Shown: in pieces, positions 1 to 10,538 of the stretch
Position numbering within the stretch: the first letter of the stretch is position 1
How the letters are laid out: the number at the start of each line of letters is the position of its first letter
From: Prorocentrum cordatum
Taxonomy: Eukaryota > Sar > Dinophyceae > Prorocentrales > Prorocentraceae
Length of the DNA stretch: 64,000 nt
Assembly: GCA_963575745.1 (NCBI GenBank)
Contig: CAUYUJ010020552.1
Coordinates: 75,001 to 139,000 of the forward strand
Direction of reading: 5' to 3'
Notes under the pieces: model-generated
What the model saw: only the letters and a program-made list of their open reading frames with translations
Databases searched by the model: none
What the model was told of the DNA's origin: nothing
Position numbers and translations under genes: made by a program

Positions 1-352
1 CCGAAGGCTCCGGGGCGGGGCCCGCCCAGGGAGACGAGGCAGCACGGAAGGGGAGGATGAGGAGTGGAGGCCGGGGAGAAGGCGAAGATCAGAGGGGAGC
101 GGAGAGGGGGGGGGGGGAGGCGATGGGGGAAGAGGGATGGGGGTACGGAGACGGAGGCGGGAAGGGAGCAAGGGAACAAGGGAGGGCAGGCGAGGGAAGG
201 GAACCAAACTGGCTGTGAGAAGGGGGAGGGGGGGGCAGGGTATGCCTTGGCGCTCTCCCTCTTGTGTTTCTCCCCTCCTTGCCCCTCCTCGTTCCCCATC
301 TCAGCCCCGCTCCATCTTCCGAACTCCTCTGTCAACATCGCCCTGCCCATCC
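1..352. other. Purine-rich sequence without a supported gene
   Basis: GA-rich on the plus strand up to about 230, then CT-rich. ORFs on both strands are low-complexity and overlap one another. I see no domain, RNA gene or inverted repeat here. Confidence 0.6.
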
Positions 353-520
353 CTCCCTCCGCTCCTCCTCCTCCTCCTCTCCTCCTCCTCCTCCTCCTCC
401 CCTCCTCCTCCTCCTCCTCCTCTCTCCTCCTCTCTCCTCCTCTCTCCCCTCTCCCCTCCTCCTCCTCGTCCTCCTCCTCCTCCTCCTCCTCCTCCTCCTC
501 CTCTTCCTCCTCCTCCTCCC
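353..520 (+). repeat. (TCC)n / (CTC)n microsatellite
   Basis: Near-continuous TCC triplets with a few TCTCC interruptions. Ser-, Leu- and Pro-rich ORFs in all three plus frames are artefacts of the triplet repeat. Confidence 0.95.
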
Positions 521-605
521 GATACTATTCCGCTTCCTCTTCCAGCTCGTCCTCCATCCTGCTCATCATGCTATCCCTCCCTCCCTCCCCCTCCTTCTAA
601 TGTTC

Positions 606-711
606 CTAAGTCGCCGTCCCTCCTTCCTCCGCCGCCACAGCGCAGGCCTCCTTCAGCTCACTCTCCACGCCTTCAAGGCGGGCGGCAATCACCTCGTCGC
701 GGCAGGGAGCC
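606..711 (-). pseudogene. Possible exon remnant encoding a short helical segment
   Basis: On the minus strand a short open stretch ends at a TAG at 606-608. It reads as an amphipathic helix (DEVIAARLEGVESELKEAC) followed by an Ala/Glu-rich tail. There is no start codon or recognised domain. It is one of several short helix-coding stretches beside TCC/GAG arrays in this window (3296, 12060, 15134, 59596). It could be an exon end, a retroelement fragment or chance in GC-rich DNA. Confidence 0.25.
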
Positions 712-1437
712 CCTCCTTCTCTTACACGTCTTTCTTCTTGTGTCTATCCTCGCCCCTCCCTCTTCCTCCTGGGCAAGGAAGGAGCTGCTCGTGCAGCGTG
801 TGGCCATGGGGCATGCATTCGCACGAGTCGTCGTCGTCGTCGCCGTCGCCCGTCCCCCCCTTTCCCTGGGCCCTCCTTCTCAACCGATCCAGCCAGACGG
901 AAAAAACATCGTAATTGATTCGAAGGGAAGCCGGAAAGCCCATTCACTTTAATCCAGTCCCTGGCGGGGGGGGGAGAAGTTATAGCGGGGCGGGTGTCCC
1001 GGGGGGGGCCCCGGGGGGGGCAGTGGGGGAGGTGGCGGGGAGGGATCCCCGGAGGGGCCCCTTGGGTCGCGAGCTCCCCCTGTGGGTCCCCCAGATGGAC
1101 ACGGTGAGCATGGGGGTAGTCCCCTGGTGGTCACGGGGAGGTCAGGGCCCCTCCCCCGGCCTCACCCCTGTGGACAAAGGGGACCACCACCACCACCACC
1201 GCCCGCTCCTCGCAGACCCCCCCCCCGCTGGAGGCACCCTCCTCACTTGAATTTGCTGTTGCGGGGTGCTGCGTATTCCCCCGCGTGACTCCAAGATGCC
1301 TCAGAGTCGCGTGGCCAGGGAGCTCCCCAAGAAGGCGCCCAAGAGGCCTCCCAGCAGAGCCCAAGAGGCTCCCAAGAGAGCCCCCCAAAAGCTCCAGAGC
1401 GCCAGCGTCATCGTTGCCGCCACCGCCGCCGCCGCCG
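712..1437. other. GC-rich sequence without a supported gene
   Basis: Contains long G runs around 965-1030 and short ORFs on both strands with no recognisable domain. A short GTC run lies near 825-850. Confidence 0.5.
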
Positions 1438-1439
1438 CG

Positions 1440-1496
<57 letters not shown>

Positions 1497-1497
1497 C
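1440..1497 (+). repeat. (GTC)n microsatellite
   Basis: About 19 GTC triplets. On the minus strand they read as a poly-Asp tract inside a spurious 141-aa ORF. Confidence 0.95.
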
Positions 1498-1639
1498 CCC
1501 TTCAAGATCGGCGGTACCCGCAGTAAGGCCGTCCCAATAGGTACCGACTTGGGCAACCGCCTCCTCCCCGACCAGGTGCTCCTCTTCCGCGTCCTCTCAG
1601 TTCGCAGACCTGAACTTCGGGGAACTCTGAAGACTTCTG

Positions 1640-2595
1640 GGGTTTTCCTCCTCCTTCTCCTCCTCCTTCTCCTCTAACTCCTTCTCAGGGAGGGAAGGTC
1701 AAGAGGAGGGATGACGGAGCGGGCCTTCGATTTTGTTTTGAATCTGCCAAGGCCAGGGGGGATGCGGAGCTCTGGGAGATCCTCCCCATCCTCCTACTCC
1801 TCCTTCTCCTCCTCCTCCTCCTCCTCCTCTTCCTCCATTCCGTGTCAACCAAGAGAACGAAGTTATTCTGTAATCTGGATGTGTCTGCCCCCTGGTGGAG
1901 CGGCCCCGACAGATGCAAGGAGCGCGCAAGAGCCTGCAAGGCTACTGGCTGAACCCCCGACGCTCTTGTCTTCGAGGCTGCCTGCCCGTAGGCGGCCGGC
2001 AGAGCCCCCGTTGCTGTTCTTGCGTCTGCCCAAGCTGCCTGGCATCGATCCGTGTACCGATGCGAACGCGCTGTTGCAAGTTTTCGACCGGGTAGCGAAA
2101 GCCCAGGACCCCATTCCCTCGGAACTCGCTTGCTTCGTGGCGAGTGCTGGAGGGGTCCCCCTCCTCCAGTCTGCAGGTGGGCCACTACTCCAAATCCCTT
2201 ATCAGTCGTCCCCCCGGTCCTGTTTTTTGAGGCGCCTTTTTTGTAACAAGGAGGGGTCTGGTTTATTAGAGCGCTTTCTTTAGATTGGAGCTTGGGCGGT
2301 CCCGTTCATTAAGGCGCCCTGTCGAAGAAGGGGGTCCAGAATACTAGGTCGCATTAGGAGGCGGGTTCAGCTTTTTAGGGAGGGGGGGGTCGACTCATAT
2401 GGGGTTTGGAGTAGGTATCACATCACCACAGAAGATTCCGGCGATGGGCCGATAGACGACAGACCCCGTCTCGGCTGGGCGGATGAAACCGGACGAAGGG
2501 GGTGACGGAGAGAAGGGCGAGGGGGGGAGGGGCAGACTGCCAACGGAGCGGGCCCACCTCGGGTGAGCAAGAGGAAGGGCACAAGACTCGCCAGA
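1640..2595. other. Short TCC runs and unassigned sequence
   Basis: Short TCC runs lie at about 1640-1680 and 1795-1838. The plus-strand stretch 1860-2250 is open in one frame and reads less repetitively than its surroundings, but no domain, start or splice pattern is convincing. From 2250 to 2400 the sequence is T-rich and unassigned. Confidence 0.4.
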
Positions 2596-2599
2596 GGAC

Positions 2600-3240
2600 G
2601 AAGGAGGAGGAGGAGGAGGAGGAGGACCAGGAGAAGCAGGAGGAGGAGGAGGAGGAGGCCGACGAGGACGAGAAAAACTCATGCTTCTCGTCATCGTCCT
2701 CGTCGCCCGCCCTCCCCCCCTCGTTCTCCTCCCACCTCGTCCTCCGCCTCCTTCTCGCTCCTGTTCCCATGTGTTGCATGCATCTCTTCATGCTGTCCAC
2801 CGTGGGGCGGAGAAGGACGACAAGAAGGCGCATGCGACGGCGGTGACGAAGGCAACCGGTGGCGGCAGCACAGCAGACACGCAAAGCCAAGGTGTCTTGC
2901 AGTAAGCGATGCATGGGCAAAAAGTAACCGGTCGGCCTTGGACTGCACGGTTTCCCCCGGGGCCGTAGGCGACCCGAGGAGGAGGAGGAGGAGGCGGAGG
3001 AGGATGAGGAGGATGAGGAGGAGGAGGTGAAGGATGGGGAAGGGGGGAGGAGAAGGAGGAGGAGGAGGAGGAGGAGGAAGGAGGATGAGGAGGAGGAGGA
3101 GGAGGAGGAGGAGGAGGAGGAGGAGGAGGAGGAGAGAGAGGAGGAGGAGGAGGGAGGAGGAGGAGGAGGAGGAGGAGGAGGAGGAGGAGGGAGGAGGAGG
3201 AGGAGGAGGAGGAGGAGGAGAGGAGGAGGAGGAGGCGGAG
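2600..3240 (+). repeat. (GAG)n polypurine microsatellite blocks
   Basis: GAG triplets at 2600-2665, then an almost pure polypurine tract from about 2975 to 3240. The two blocks are separated by about 300 bp of mixed sequence. Glu/Arg/Gly-rich ORFs here reflect the repeat only. Confidence 0.95.
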
Positions 3241-3295
3241 GCGGGAAGAGGAAGAGGACGGGTCGCCCAAGCCCTTTGAAAAAAACACCCTCAAC

Positions 3296-3425
3296 CTACT
3301 GGGCCTCGCCACGACGCCCCCCCAGAACTCCAGCGTGTGCCCGGTGACGGCGGGGAGCGACGAAGAGTCTCCCTGGGGCCACCCCTCTGGCAGGCCAGCC
3401 TCTCGTCGGGCGCCGCGGCAGCGGC

Positions 3426-3457
<32 letters not shown>

Positions 3458-3556
3458 CAGCGGCAGCGGCAGCGACCGCGGCGGCGGAGCGGACGGCACC
3501 TTTTGCTGGCCGACGCGCTCCTCGAGCACCTCCACGCGCGACACGACGGCGGTCAT
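3296..3556 (-). pseudogene. Possible exon remnant: helix followed by Pro/Ala repeat
   Basis: The minus-strand frame starts with ATG at 3556 and reads as a plausible coiled-coil start (MTAVVSRVEVLEERVGQQK), then turns into a Pro/Leu/Ser-rich translation of a GGCAGC repeat (plus strand 3418-3475). No upstream coding sequence or splice signal is evident. The helix resembles in style, but not clearly in sequence, the other short helix stretches beside TCC/GAG arrays. Confidence 0.25.
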
Positions 3557-4791
3557 GACCGCGGCCTGCCGGCGAGGGGAGGGGCGAACGCAGCGGCGAA
3601 GGGGAGGAGCGAGGAGGGAGAGAGAGGGCAGGGCGCAGGGGAGGACGACGACGAGGAGGAAGGCGAGGACGGAAAAGGAGGAGGGGGAGGACCAGGAGGA
3701 CGAGGAGGAGGAACGGTAGAAGGAGGAGGAGGAGGAGGAGAACGAACGAACGAACGACTCTGCAGAGGCGTGTCAGCTGATCCTGCGGCCTCGCGGGGCA
3801 ATTAAAAACAACAACAAAAGAGTTCCACGGCCGGCTCGCTTCTAGAGGGCGCTGCGATGTGAAGTTGCTCATCACGCGTGGCACTTGGTGCACTTGTGTC
3901 CCGCCCACCCCCTACCTCGGCTAAAAACCGGTGCTTTAACGGCTTGGCATGGCCGTAGGGTCAGGGGCAAGGAGGGTGGAAAACGAACGGCGTCGGGAAC
4001 CGCCCTAAACGAGTGGGAGCCCGCCGACGCACGAACAACAATTTAAAGCCAACGAGACTCGGGCAGCCTACGGCCCGCGGGCCAACACGAAAAGTTAAAC
4101 CGTGGGGGGTCTCTGGAGCCCCGCGAGGCCCAGGAAATTTCTAAAGCGGAGAGGAGGCGTCGAAGAGGAAGCGGAGAAGGTCGGCTCAGCAGCGGCGGCA
4201 GCATTTCTGGGCCTAGACGAACTCGCGGAGGCGGGAGTAGCCACGCAGGGACAACTGGAGGCCGTAGGAACAGGGCTCGATTGCCTCTGGGTTCTCGTGG
4301 ATATCATACCCGTTGCTGTAGAGAGTGTCATCAGCGATCCAGTCGTGGCCGAAACAATATCGGGGACGCGGCACTCTGTGTCGGTCGGGCAGCAGTTGCT
4401 GAAGATGGTGCTGTCATCTGCGATGAAGGCGTGGTCGACCGATACTCAAAAACAACGTGCGATCTGACTCTTGCCTGTCTCGAAGCGATGCCCCCAGAGG
4501 GGGTCGGTCGGCTCAGAGAATCCTAAGGTCTCCGTACCGCTGAAAACATGCGCGGGCACCGTCTGTGACGGAACAGGAGACCATCTCGCCATAGCCGACC
4601 CTCGAGACAAGCGAGCAATTTTCCTCAACGCGTGAGGTCGAATCCTGATGTGAGTCACTCAGCGGCGAAAGGGGAAACAACAATCTGCTGCCCAGACTCT
4701 GATTGCATTCCAATGGTTTGCCAACTTTCACTCGCACCAGAGCTCGGGGCAATTTGCTGCAGTGGTCTCCATGCCGCCTCTAAGAGCCGTG
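3557..4791. other. GAG-rich tract, then region downstream of the LINE
   Basis: A GA-rich tract runs to about 3750. From 3780 to 4791 composition is more balanced. A 121-aa plus-strand ORF at 4102-4467 overlaps minus-strand ORFs and has no recognised domain. It may be 3' material of the LINE at 4.8-9.2 kb. Confidence 0.4.
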
Positions 4792-5637
4792 CTACTGATT
4801 CGCGTCGAGATGCAACTGCAGAACCCGTGAGTTGTGACTGCGAGGAGGGGCCCCGTGCTCGTGTACTCCTCCGATCTGCACCAGAACCTGCACCACAATG
4901 TCCTCCATACCCGTCGCTTTGGCCTCGGTCAAGATTTTGACTTTGTCCCGAGCACGCGTCGTCTGGAGCCTGCAGTACCGAACCAAATCTGCCAGGTCGC
5001 CGTTGGGCAACTTCTCGTGCTTGAGCTTCTCTTGGTAATCCTTGAACTTGGTTGCGCTCGTCTGCCCTACTGTGCCTCCTTGAGCCACGAGCGCGCCGAT
5101 GAGTGAAACCCGCGCGTGTGGACGTGGGATCCCGAGCTCTTCCAGCTCTGGAACGAGTTCGCCATTCTTGATTGTCTCCTGCTGGTGATCGCGGATCCTC
5201 TTGGCCCCCTGCCCGCAGTAGCGCGCTGCGAGCATCATCGGCTGCGGCGCGTCGTGGCTGGTCGGAAGCTGGACGTGACGATAGAAGGCTGACTCCACCA
5301 GTCCGTTTCGATGTTCTCTCCCAGGTGTCATCCTCATCAAGATGGGCGCCATCGCCTGCGCACGCTGGATCGGCATCGTCTGCATGTCGGCGAGGCCTCC
5401 ATCGCGTAGTCCGTAGTGGTTGTCGGCGGCGGCCCAGACGTCGTTGAGCGCCCTGGCGTGCCGGGGCCTCGCCGCCTGGGCCCCCCCAGGAGGGGGCTGC
5501 TGGGGCTGGGCCCGCGGGCCTGGGCCACCGCGGCGACCTCGATCTCCGCCGCGAGTCCGATCGCCGCGCCCAGCGGCGAGTTCTCCGCGCCGCTGCCCCG
5601 CCCCAGTCGCGAGTGCCCTGTCCGCGAGGTTCGACAT
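4792..5637 (-). CDS. Uncharacterised 281-aa ORF at the 3' side of a LINE
   Basis: A clean ORF from ATG at 5637 to TAG at 4792; the frame is also open for about 100 nt upstream of that ATG. The first ~60 residues are Gly/Arg/Pro-rich. The rest is well mixed, mainly helical-looking, with a charged stretch around residues 185-240 (FKDYQEKLKHEKLPNGDLAD, then RYCRLQTTRARDKVKILTEA). I do not recognise a family. It lies on the same strand and immediately downstream of LINE zinc-finger sequence, so it may be the C-terminal end of that polyprotein or a separate element ORF. It is far less decayed than the LINE frames beside it, which is odd if it belongs to the same fossil. A host gene is the alternative. 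Confidence 0.5.
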   Translation of the reverse strand: MSNLADRALATGAGQRRGELAAGRGDRTRGGDRGRRGGPGPRAQPQQPPPGGAQAARPRHARALNDVWAAADNHYGLRDGGLADMQTMPIQRAQAMAPILMRMTPGREHRNGLVESAFYRHVQLPTSHDAPQPMMLAARYCGQGAKRIRDHQQETIKNGELVPELEELGIPRPHARVSLIGALVAQGGTVGQTSATKFKDYQEKLKHEKLPNGDLADLVRYCRLQTTRARDKVKILTEAKATGMEDIVVQVLVQIGGVHEHGAPPRSHNSRVLQLHLDANQ

Positions 5638-5702
5638 CTATCGCAACATCGGGTGGCGGTGGGGCGTGGACTTCTCGGATGCTTGCCTGAAGCGCCCGTG
5701 GA

Positions 5703-6031
5703 CTAGGAAACTCGCCTTGAGCCAGCGCGGCCCCAGGCAGGGATCACCGAAAGGCATCGCGCGCACTCCCTGGGCCCACGCAGATCGGACAGCGCAAGTC
5801 GCCGGGCGCTCTCAGCGGGGGCGGGGGCGCACTGAAAACTGCCAGGTACCTGCGACGCTTCAACGATTGCACAATATGTCTCTTGGCAAGCATCACAGAC
5901 GAGAAGGTGGACGAGCAATGGCAGCATTGGTTGGTCACCGCGAGCTGATGTATAGATCCCTGATATTGTGGGGCGGGCGGTGGCACTGGCGCGCTCGCAA
6001 GGCCGCCCTGGAGTAGGGGGCCTGGCCACAA
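5703..6031 (-). pseudogene. LINE 1 C-terminal zinc-finger region
   Basis: Minus-strand frames here contain a C2H2-like finger (CCHCSSTFSSVMLAKRHI) followed about 30 residues later by a second Cys pair (LRCPIC). Paired Cys/His motifs after the RT domain are common in LINE polyproteins and are thought to help nucleic-acid binding. The finger and the preceding Cys-rich stretch (FYCELPGDGGGPCGQ) are in different frames, so at least one indel separates them. Confidence 0.55.
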
Positions 6032-6124
6032 GGGCCCCCGCCGTCGCCTGGAAGCTCACAGTAAAACTCTCGAGGGGGACCTGCAAGGGCTGGGGGCACC
6101 TCAGGGGCATCTGGCGCATGGAGT

Positions 6125-6716
6125 TCAGAGGGTAGCTGAAAGGGGTCCATTGCGAGCCTGCTCCCAATAGGCCTCGCGGAAGTCCTCGGCGTCGATGCTC
6201 CTAATGTGCGCAGCGGCTCTAAGGTTAGTGAATATGTCTTCGATGCGATGGCCATTGATTTTTTTCTCAACGAAAAAACAAAAAATCCCATGGGGGGTGG
6301 CCTCTAGGAGCTTCGCATCTCTTTGCAGCTGCAGGGCCCGCGGATTGGCACCAGGTCGGACCCAGCCAGAGGGCGTGACCGCTGGGGGTTCGCCACGCGC
6401 CTTGAACTGCCCAAAGAGAGCCGCAACTGCCTGCACGGAGCCATCTGGATGAAGGGCCAGACGCTGCCAGTAGCCGAGACGACAAATCAACAGCTCGGTC
6501 CTAGCATCTGCGATCCTCAACTTTTCATGCATCAACGACGCCGACGGGGTCCGAATGCGACCCCGACCAGGACCAGCATGGCGAGCGACCCCTCGAAAAA
6601 GCGACTTGTGCAATCCCAAAGATGACCGAGCCCAGCTTCGCAAAGTCCCGCTTCCCCAGAATGTAGACCTCAAGGCCCGAGAAGGCCGCGCTGTGGATCG
6701 CCCCCGAGAAAGCCAT
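6125..6716 (-). pseudogene. LINE 1 post-RT region
   Basis: A 182-aa minus-strand ORF (6673 to 6125) contains a basic helical segment (HEKLRIADARTELLICRLGY) ending in WQRLALHPDGSVQAV. This matches the position of the thumb/connection region between RT and the C-terminal fingers in LINE polyproteins. A second frame (6716-6525) carries the segment immediately upstream (EVYILGKRDFAKLG). The frame then shifts at an A/T homopolymer near 6260-6285. Assignment rests on position and style rather than a catalytic motif. Confidence 0.5.
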
Positions 6717-6958
6717 GCGCTTAAGTTTCAGGGGCGCGCGTTGGTTCCAGAAATCGGCCGAGCTTCGACCCGGCTGCTCTCGCAGCGTCTACCCGGAGAC
6801 GAACCTCGGCTCCAGCTCCTCCCGCGAGATGTTCCAGCCCCCCAGAGTGCACCGCCCCAGCGTCTACTTGTCCAAGAAACTGCACCAGTCCAGAGAGGGC
6901 GGCTCGAGTGGCCTCCTCATCGACGTTCTGGCAAAAACCTCCCAGCTCCTCCAACTGA

Positions 6959-7570
6959 TCAGACAAGATGCGAGACGACAGCTTCAGCCCTCTGGGCTTC
7001 TCGAAATGGGTTGCCGCCAGGAAGGGGGGTCTGCGAGACATCATCTGCGTAGCCCCGCATGGATATATCAATCTGCTCCTGATGGATAGGCGGGTCAATC
7101 AGCGTCGCCGCTTCCATCGACGGAACGGAGCCACCGCCTCCTGCGTCCAAGACGGCCTGCGTCTCCGTCCTCAGTATGCGATGCATGTGATTCCAGGCCT
7201 CCAGCGGCTTCGCGAACGAACGCACGAACATCTCGCAAGCGTTGCCGTCGCCAACGCCAGCGCCGTGGGAAGGTACAAAGAATCCGTTCCCCTCGCCCGC
7301 TTGGGTTGCCATGGCAGCCCCGCGATGGTGCTGCCACAAGAAACCTGGCCCTGCATATCGGGATCCGCCTCGCCTAACAGCTGCCAAGCATCTCGTGGCA
7401 GGTGGAAGGGGAGGCGTTGCTCATATCTTGTTCCACCTGCAAGTGCGATGCGAGCTTCTTTCTTGCGCAATCGCCAGGAGTAAAGCTCGGCGGCGAACCG
7501 GGCGTTCTGCCTCGATCGATGCGCCGCGCGGCTGCGAGCATGAACAGGGGGCCGCGGGCGTCGAACAACT
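6959..7570 (-). pseudogene. LINE 1 reverse transcriptase domain (frameshifted)
   Basis: Three RT hallmarks occur in the right order on the minus strand. Motif A, with a catalytic Asp, reads QDMSNASPS and lies near 7430-7460. A motif B-like stretch (GVGDGNACEMF) lies near 7230-7265. The YADD catalytic box (RGYADDVSQT) is at about 7035-7060. A and B/C are in different frames, so an indel lies between them. The enzyme would copy element RNA at a nicked target. The broken frame argues against activity of this copy. Confidence 0.75.
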
Positions 7571-8088
7571 ATGCCTCTATGCCAAGCTGTGCCAAAAGGG
7601 CAGTACCAATGAATCAACTTCGTGGCCTTCGCTCCGCGCTTACCATTTCCTTTGCTCAACTGACGCGTGCGTGGCCAGCGCCACCAATGGGGCGCGCAAC
7701 AGGACTGTCTGATCTGCCTCGGGATTCCAAAGGGCCGCTCCACAAACCTCGGACAAGGGACACGCACTCGTCGTCGTGCTTCGCCGTCGCACTCAGGAGG
7801 GCCTCCTCGAGCCTCGCGCGCGGCCGCCCTGAGAGCCAACAGCCAGACCTCACCGAAAGCAGAACGCGGTGGCGCGCGTCGTCTCCTCGCCGCTGTTTCC
7901 AGACACTCTAGGGCATTCGTCCAATCATCGCAAGCCGCAGTGCTGGTTCGCCCACGCATGTCTTTCCACTCCCCGTCAGGATCGCCCAGGTCGCGCTGCC
8001 CACGAGCGGCAGCGCCAGGAAAACCGGGGCCCAGCACACGTGATGCAGAGAAGCCGCCCTCGGCGGCGCTGGACTCCATCGTCTCCTG

Positions 8089-8580
8089 CTACTCCGCCAG
8101 GGCGGGGGCATAGGTCGGGGTCAAATTGAAACGTCGTCGCCGTGCTCCGCGATAGCGGGCGCCGGTCTGGAAGGCAATATTCCATGCAGTACTAGTGTGT
8201 CCCTGATCAGCCGCTCGCTGTGCTTCGTGTGGCAGCTCGTCGACGCGTTCTCTATCCAACCGTGCTCTAGCCCGCCTGATCGCCCTGTCGAATGCTCGTA
8301 GGCGTAAGCGATCCGCCTCTGCGCAATTGACGCTCATCTGTCTCCGCTTCTCCCATAGTCGCTCACGCTCAGCTCGATATTCACCCGCGGGGCCAGGCCT
8401 GCACTGGTCCACGTAGTCCGTCTTTGCTGCTTCGCGAGCGCCCGCGACAAGCTGAGCCCAGGCCATGGAAGGGTCCTCCGTCAGGATCGCCCGCCTCCAG
8501 AGGGGCTCGTTGCTCTCCGCGCGTCTTTCCAACTCAACAACAAACTCAAGGGCACCACGCAACTTCAGCGCCTTGACCAA
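8089..8580 (-). pseudogene. LINE 1 endonuclease-RT linker
   Basis: A 163-aa minus-strand ORF, strongly charged and helical (LEFVVELERRAESNEPLWRR; later RAIRRARARLDRERVDEL). It sits between the endonuclease and RT and resembles in composition the linker of the LINE at 54.8-55.8 kb. Such Arg/Glu-rich linkers are usual in dinoflagellate LINEs. No catalytic function is expected. Confidence 0.55.
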
Positions 8581-8628
8581 GAGGTCACGATCCCATCTTA
8601 CCTCATTCTTCTCCGGCGGGGGCGCAGT

Positions 8629-9240
8629 CTATAATCGGTGACGCAACTTCCACAGCATCGGGCAGTGATCTCGAAGCTGTGGCGACAGGATACGCTGTAG
8701 GTCTGTCATCGCTCGTCTCAAGCACACGCAAGTTTGCGTGGCCTGCGCTGCCTCGCACGGTCCCCGCACGTGGTCTGGATGCGAAGAGATGCGCGGCAGC
8801 GCTCCAGGGTACGTCGGCCCAGTGTCATAGAAGGCGTCGATGGCCGCCATCCCCTCCGTACTCATCATTCGCCACAGCGCAGCGCTCTCACCATTCTCGA
8901 AGCTGTTCGCGTACTGCCCCATGTGCACGTCGTCCCTCGTCGCCGTGGGGGTACCGCTCGCTCCCGCTCTCTTACCAAACTCACAGTTCGTGTCTGCCCC
9001 CACTATCACCATGCTGCGGGCCTTGGCCCGCTGTATCGCCCGATGAAGCCAAGCCGTGAGCTTTGCACACGTATTCGCCCAATGATCGACCTGATGCTTC
9101 TGCGGGGGGGTAGTATGCCACAACCGCCAGAATGTCAAACGTCGGACTCTTCAGTCGCACTGCCCCCCCGTCCCGCAAGTTCCTTGGGAAGCACGATGAT
9201 CTCTTGAATATGAGTCATGTATACGCAGACGCCGTCCCCA
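8629..9240 (-). pseudogene. LINE 1 endonuclease (EEP/APE fold), frameshifted
   Basis: The minus strand reads strand-core motifs of an exonuclease-endonuclease-phosphatase fold: SPTFDILAVVAYYPP near 9110-9150, the central VIVGADTNCEFG (the usual GDxN position) near 8985-9010, and a terminal DHxP-type motif (LRDHCPML) near 8655. This domain nicks target DNA to prime reverse transcription. A run of seven C (plus strand 9162-9168) coincides with a frame change near the N-terminus. The N-terminal QE-type motif is missing, so the 5' end appears truncated. Confidence 0.7.
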
Positions 9241-9287
9241 TTTTATGTTTTAGCAATGTTTGAACGTTCCACCTGTAGGGACGCAGA
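9232..9287 (+). mobile_element. 3' remnant of the 8-bp-TSD TIR element (family A)
   Basis: About 47 bp resemble the right third of the copies at 10088 and 10368, including TATGTTTT, ATGTTTGAA and CCTGTAGGGAC. The left part is absent. A short (GCAGAC)n run follows. The LINE fossil seems to end against this remnant. Confidence 0.5.
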
Positions 9288-10087
9288 CGCAGACGCAGAC
9301 GCAGACGCGCGAGTCCGCTGGCCGGCAAGCCCCTTAGGGGCGGCACGGGCGGGCCGGAGCGAAGTCGCTTTCGAGGTCCGCCCATAATTTGGACGTTGTA
9401 TAGCGCTCTGTAGCCATGTGCCGGGTGTGCTTCCAACCAAAGCCTTTTGCAAACATTCTGGGATGACGTCACTCCACCGCTTTCGCTGTCCGCCGTGTCG
9501 TCGTCGTGTTGCCCGGGGGTCATGGATATCAGGTTCCCATGCCGCCGCCAGTCGGGCCTAGCTGTGGTGTGGTTGTGTAGCAACTCGCCAAGCTTAATCT
9601 TAGGGAAGGGGCAGCTCCCCGCCCATCTCCAGCGCGGCTCCGCGCGAGGCGCAGGCGCGGGCGCCGCGCGCGCGCAGGGCGCCTGCCTCTGCGCCACCCG
9701 CCTGGAGTGTCCGGCCGCGGCAGGTCCCGGCCGGATACCCCCATATATCGGAAGCCCCGGGTGCACTGGGCGCGGCGCCGCGGCGACGCCGGCGCCCGAG
9801 GGAAGCTCTCGGAGCCGCCCTCCCCAGAGATCCTGGCGACGCCATTTTCTCGAGCAGGCGTCTTCGCTCGATCTGGGGCCCCTTGCTGGAACTCTCCCTG
9901 GGGCCCTCTTATAGCGACATCTCGGGTTCCTCCGGGCCCACCTCGGAACCCTCTACGGGCCCGTCTGGGAGCCCACTCTGGGGCGCGTGAGGCCGCCTCG
10001 GGCCCATCTTGCGGACCTCGTGGGCCGTCCTGGCACATCGGAGCATCGAAAAGGCGAAGAGGCAGAACAGCTGGCAAGGCACAAGGG
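9288..10087. other. GC-rich, partly CTTGGG-type repeat; no gene
   Basis: Includes a (GCAGAC)n run at 9285-9310 and, from about 9830, degenerate repeat sequence of the TCTGGGAGCC / CATCGGAGCATCGAAAAGG type found elsewhere in the CTTGGG family. ORFs are Arg/Pro/Gly-rich and overlap on both strands. Confidence 0.5.
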
Positions 10088-10243
10088 TTAAGTCGGGCGT
10101 GTCCCCCTACAGGGGGGCTTTGGACGACAAACAAAAAAACAAAAAATACTCCAACAATGCACAACAATACTAAAAACATCGTCCTCATACTATGTTTTGA
10201 CTATGTTTGAAAATTCCCCTGTAGAGGGACAAGCCTGACTTCA
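10088..10243 (+). mobile_element. TIR element family A, copy 1 (MITE-like)
   Basis: A non-coding 156-bp element. Its inverted termini begin TTAAGTCGGGCGTGTCCCC on the left and end GGGACAAGCCTGACTTCA on the right. The flanks are CACAAGGG (10080-10087) and CGCAAGGG (10244-10251), an 8-bp target duplication with one mismatch. The middle is AT-rich. Confidence 0.85.
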
Positions 10244-10367
10244 CGCAAGGGAAGCCACACTGCCTGGCCTCCCGGGGCCTCCTCGCGGGGGCTCTTCTGG
10301 GTCTCTGGGGCCCGGGCGGCCCAGGGGCTCTGGAGTGCCAGCTTGTCGGTGCCGAGAGAGCCTTGAC

Positions 10368-10530
10368 TTAGGTCGGGCGTGTCCCCCAACAGGGGGATTT
10401 TGGTCGAAACATCAAAAAGTACCCCAAGAATGTTCCAAACATGCTCAAGAATAGTCAAAACAAATCGTCCCCAGACTATGTTTAAACTATTTTTGAATAT
10501 TCCCCCTGCAGAGGGACAGGCCCGACTTAA
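10368..10530 (+). mobile_element. TIR element family A, copy 2 (MITE-like)
   Basis: A 163-bp non-coding element with ~30-bp inverted termini starting TTAGGTCGGGCGTGTCCCC and ending GGACAGGCCCGACTTAA. It is flanked by perfect 8-bp repeats GCCTTGAC (10360-10367 and 10531-10538). TIRs plus 8-bp target duplications are typical of hAT-type DNA transposons. No transposase is present, so movement would have needed one from elsewhere. Confidence 0.9.
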
Positions 10531-10538
10531 GCCTTGAC

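Larger units (their letters stand above)
4792..9245 (-). mobile_element. LINE (non-LTR retrotransposon) fossil 1
   Basis: Reading leftward, the minus strand gives an APE-type endonuclease, a charged linker, a reverse transcriptase with recognisable A, B and C motifs, a basic post-RT region and Cys/His zinc-finger sequence. This is the usual order of non-LTR polyproteins. The frame changes repeatedly, often at G or A homopolymers, so this copy is dead unless there are assembly errors. The 5' edge is near 9245, where a TIR-element remnant begins. The 3' edge is uncertain. No poly-A tail or target duplication could be identified. Confidence 0.8.

Noticed and set aside
4102-4467. 121-aa plus-strand gene
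   Set aside because: No domain and overlapping minus-strand ORFs downstream of a minus-strand LINE; evidence does not favour either strand.
9232-9287. N-terminal 'WNVQTLL' of the LINE 1 endonuclease
   Set aside because: The nucleotide match to the TIR element family is stronger and the spacing to the next endonuclease motif is too short.
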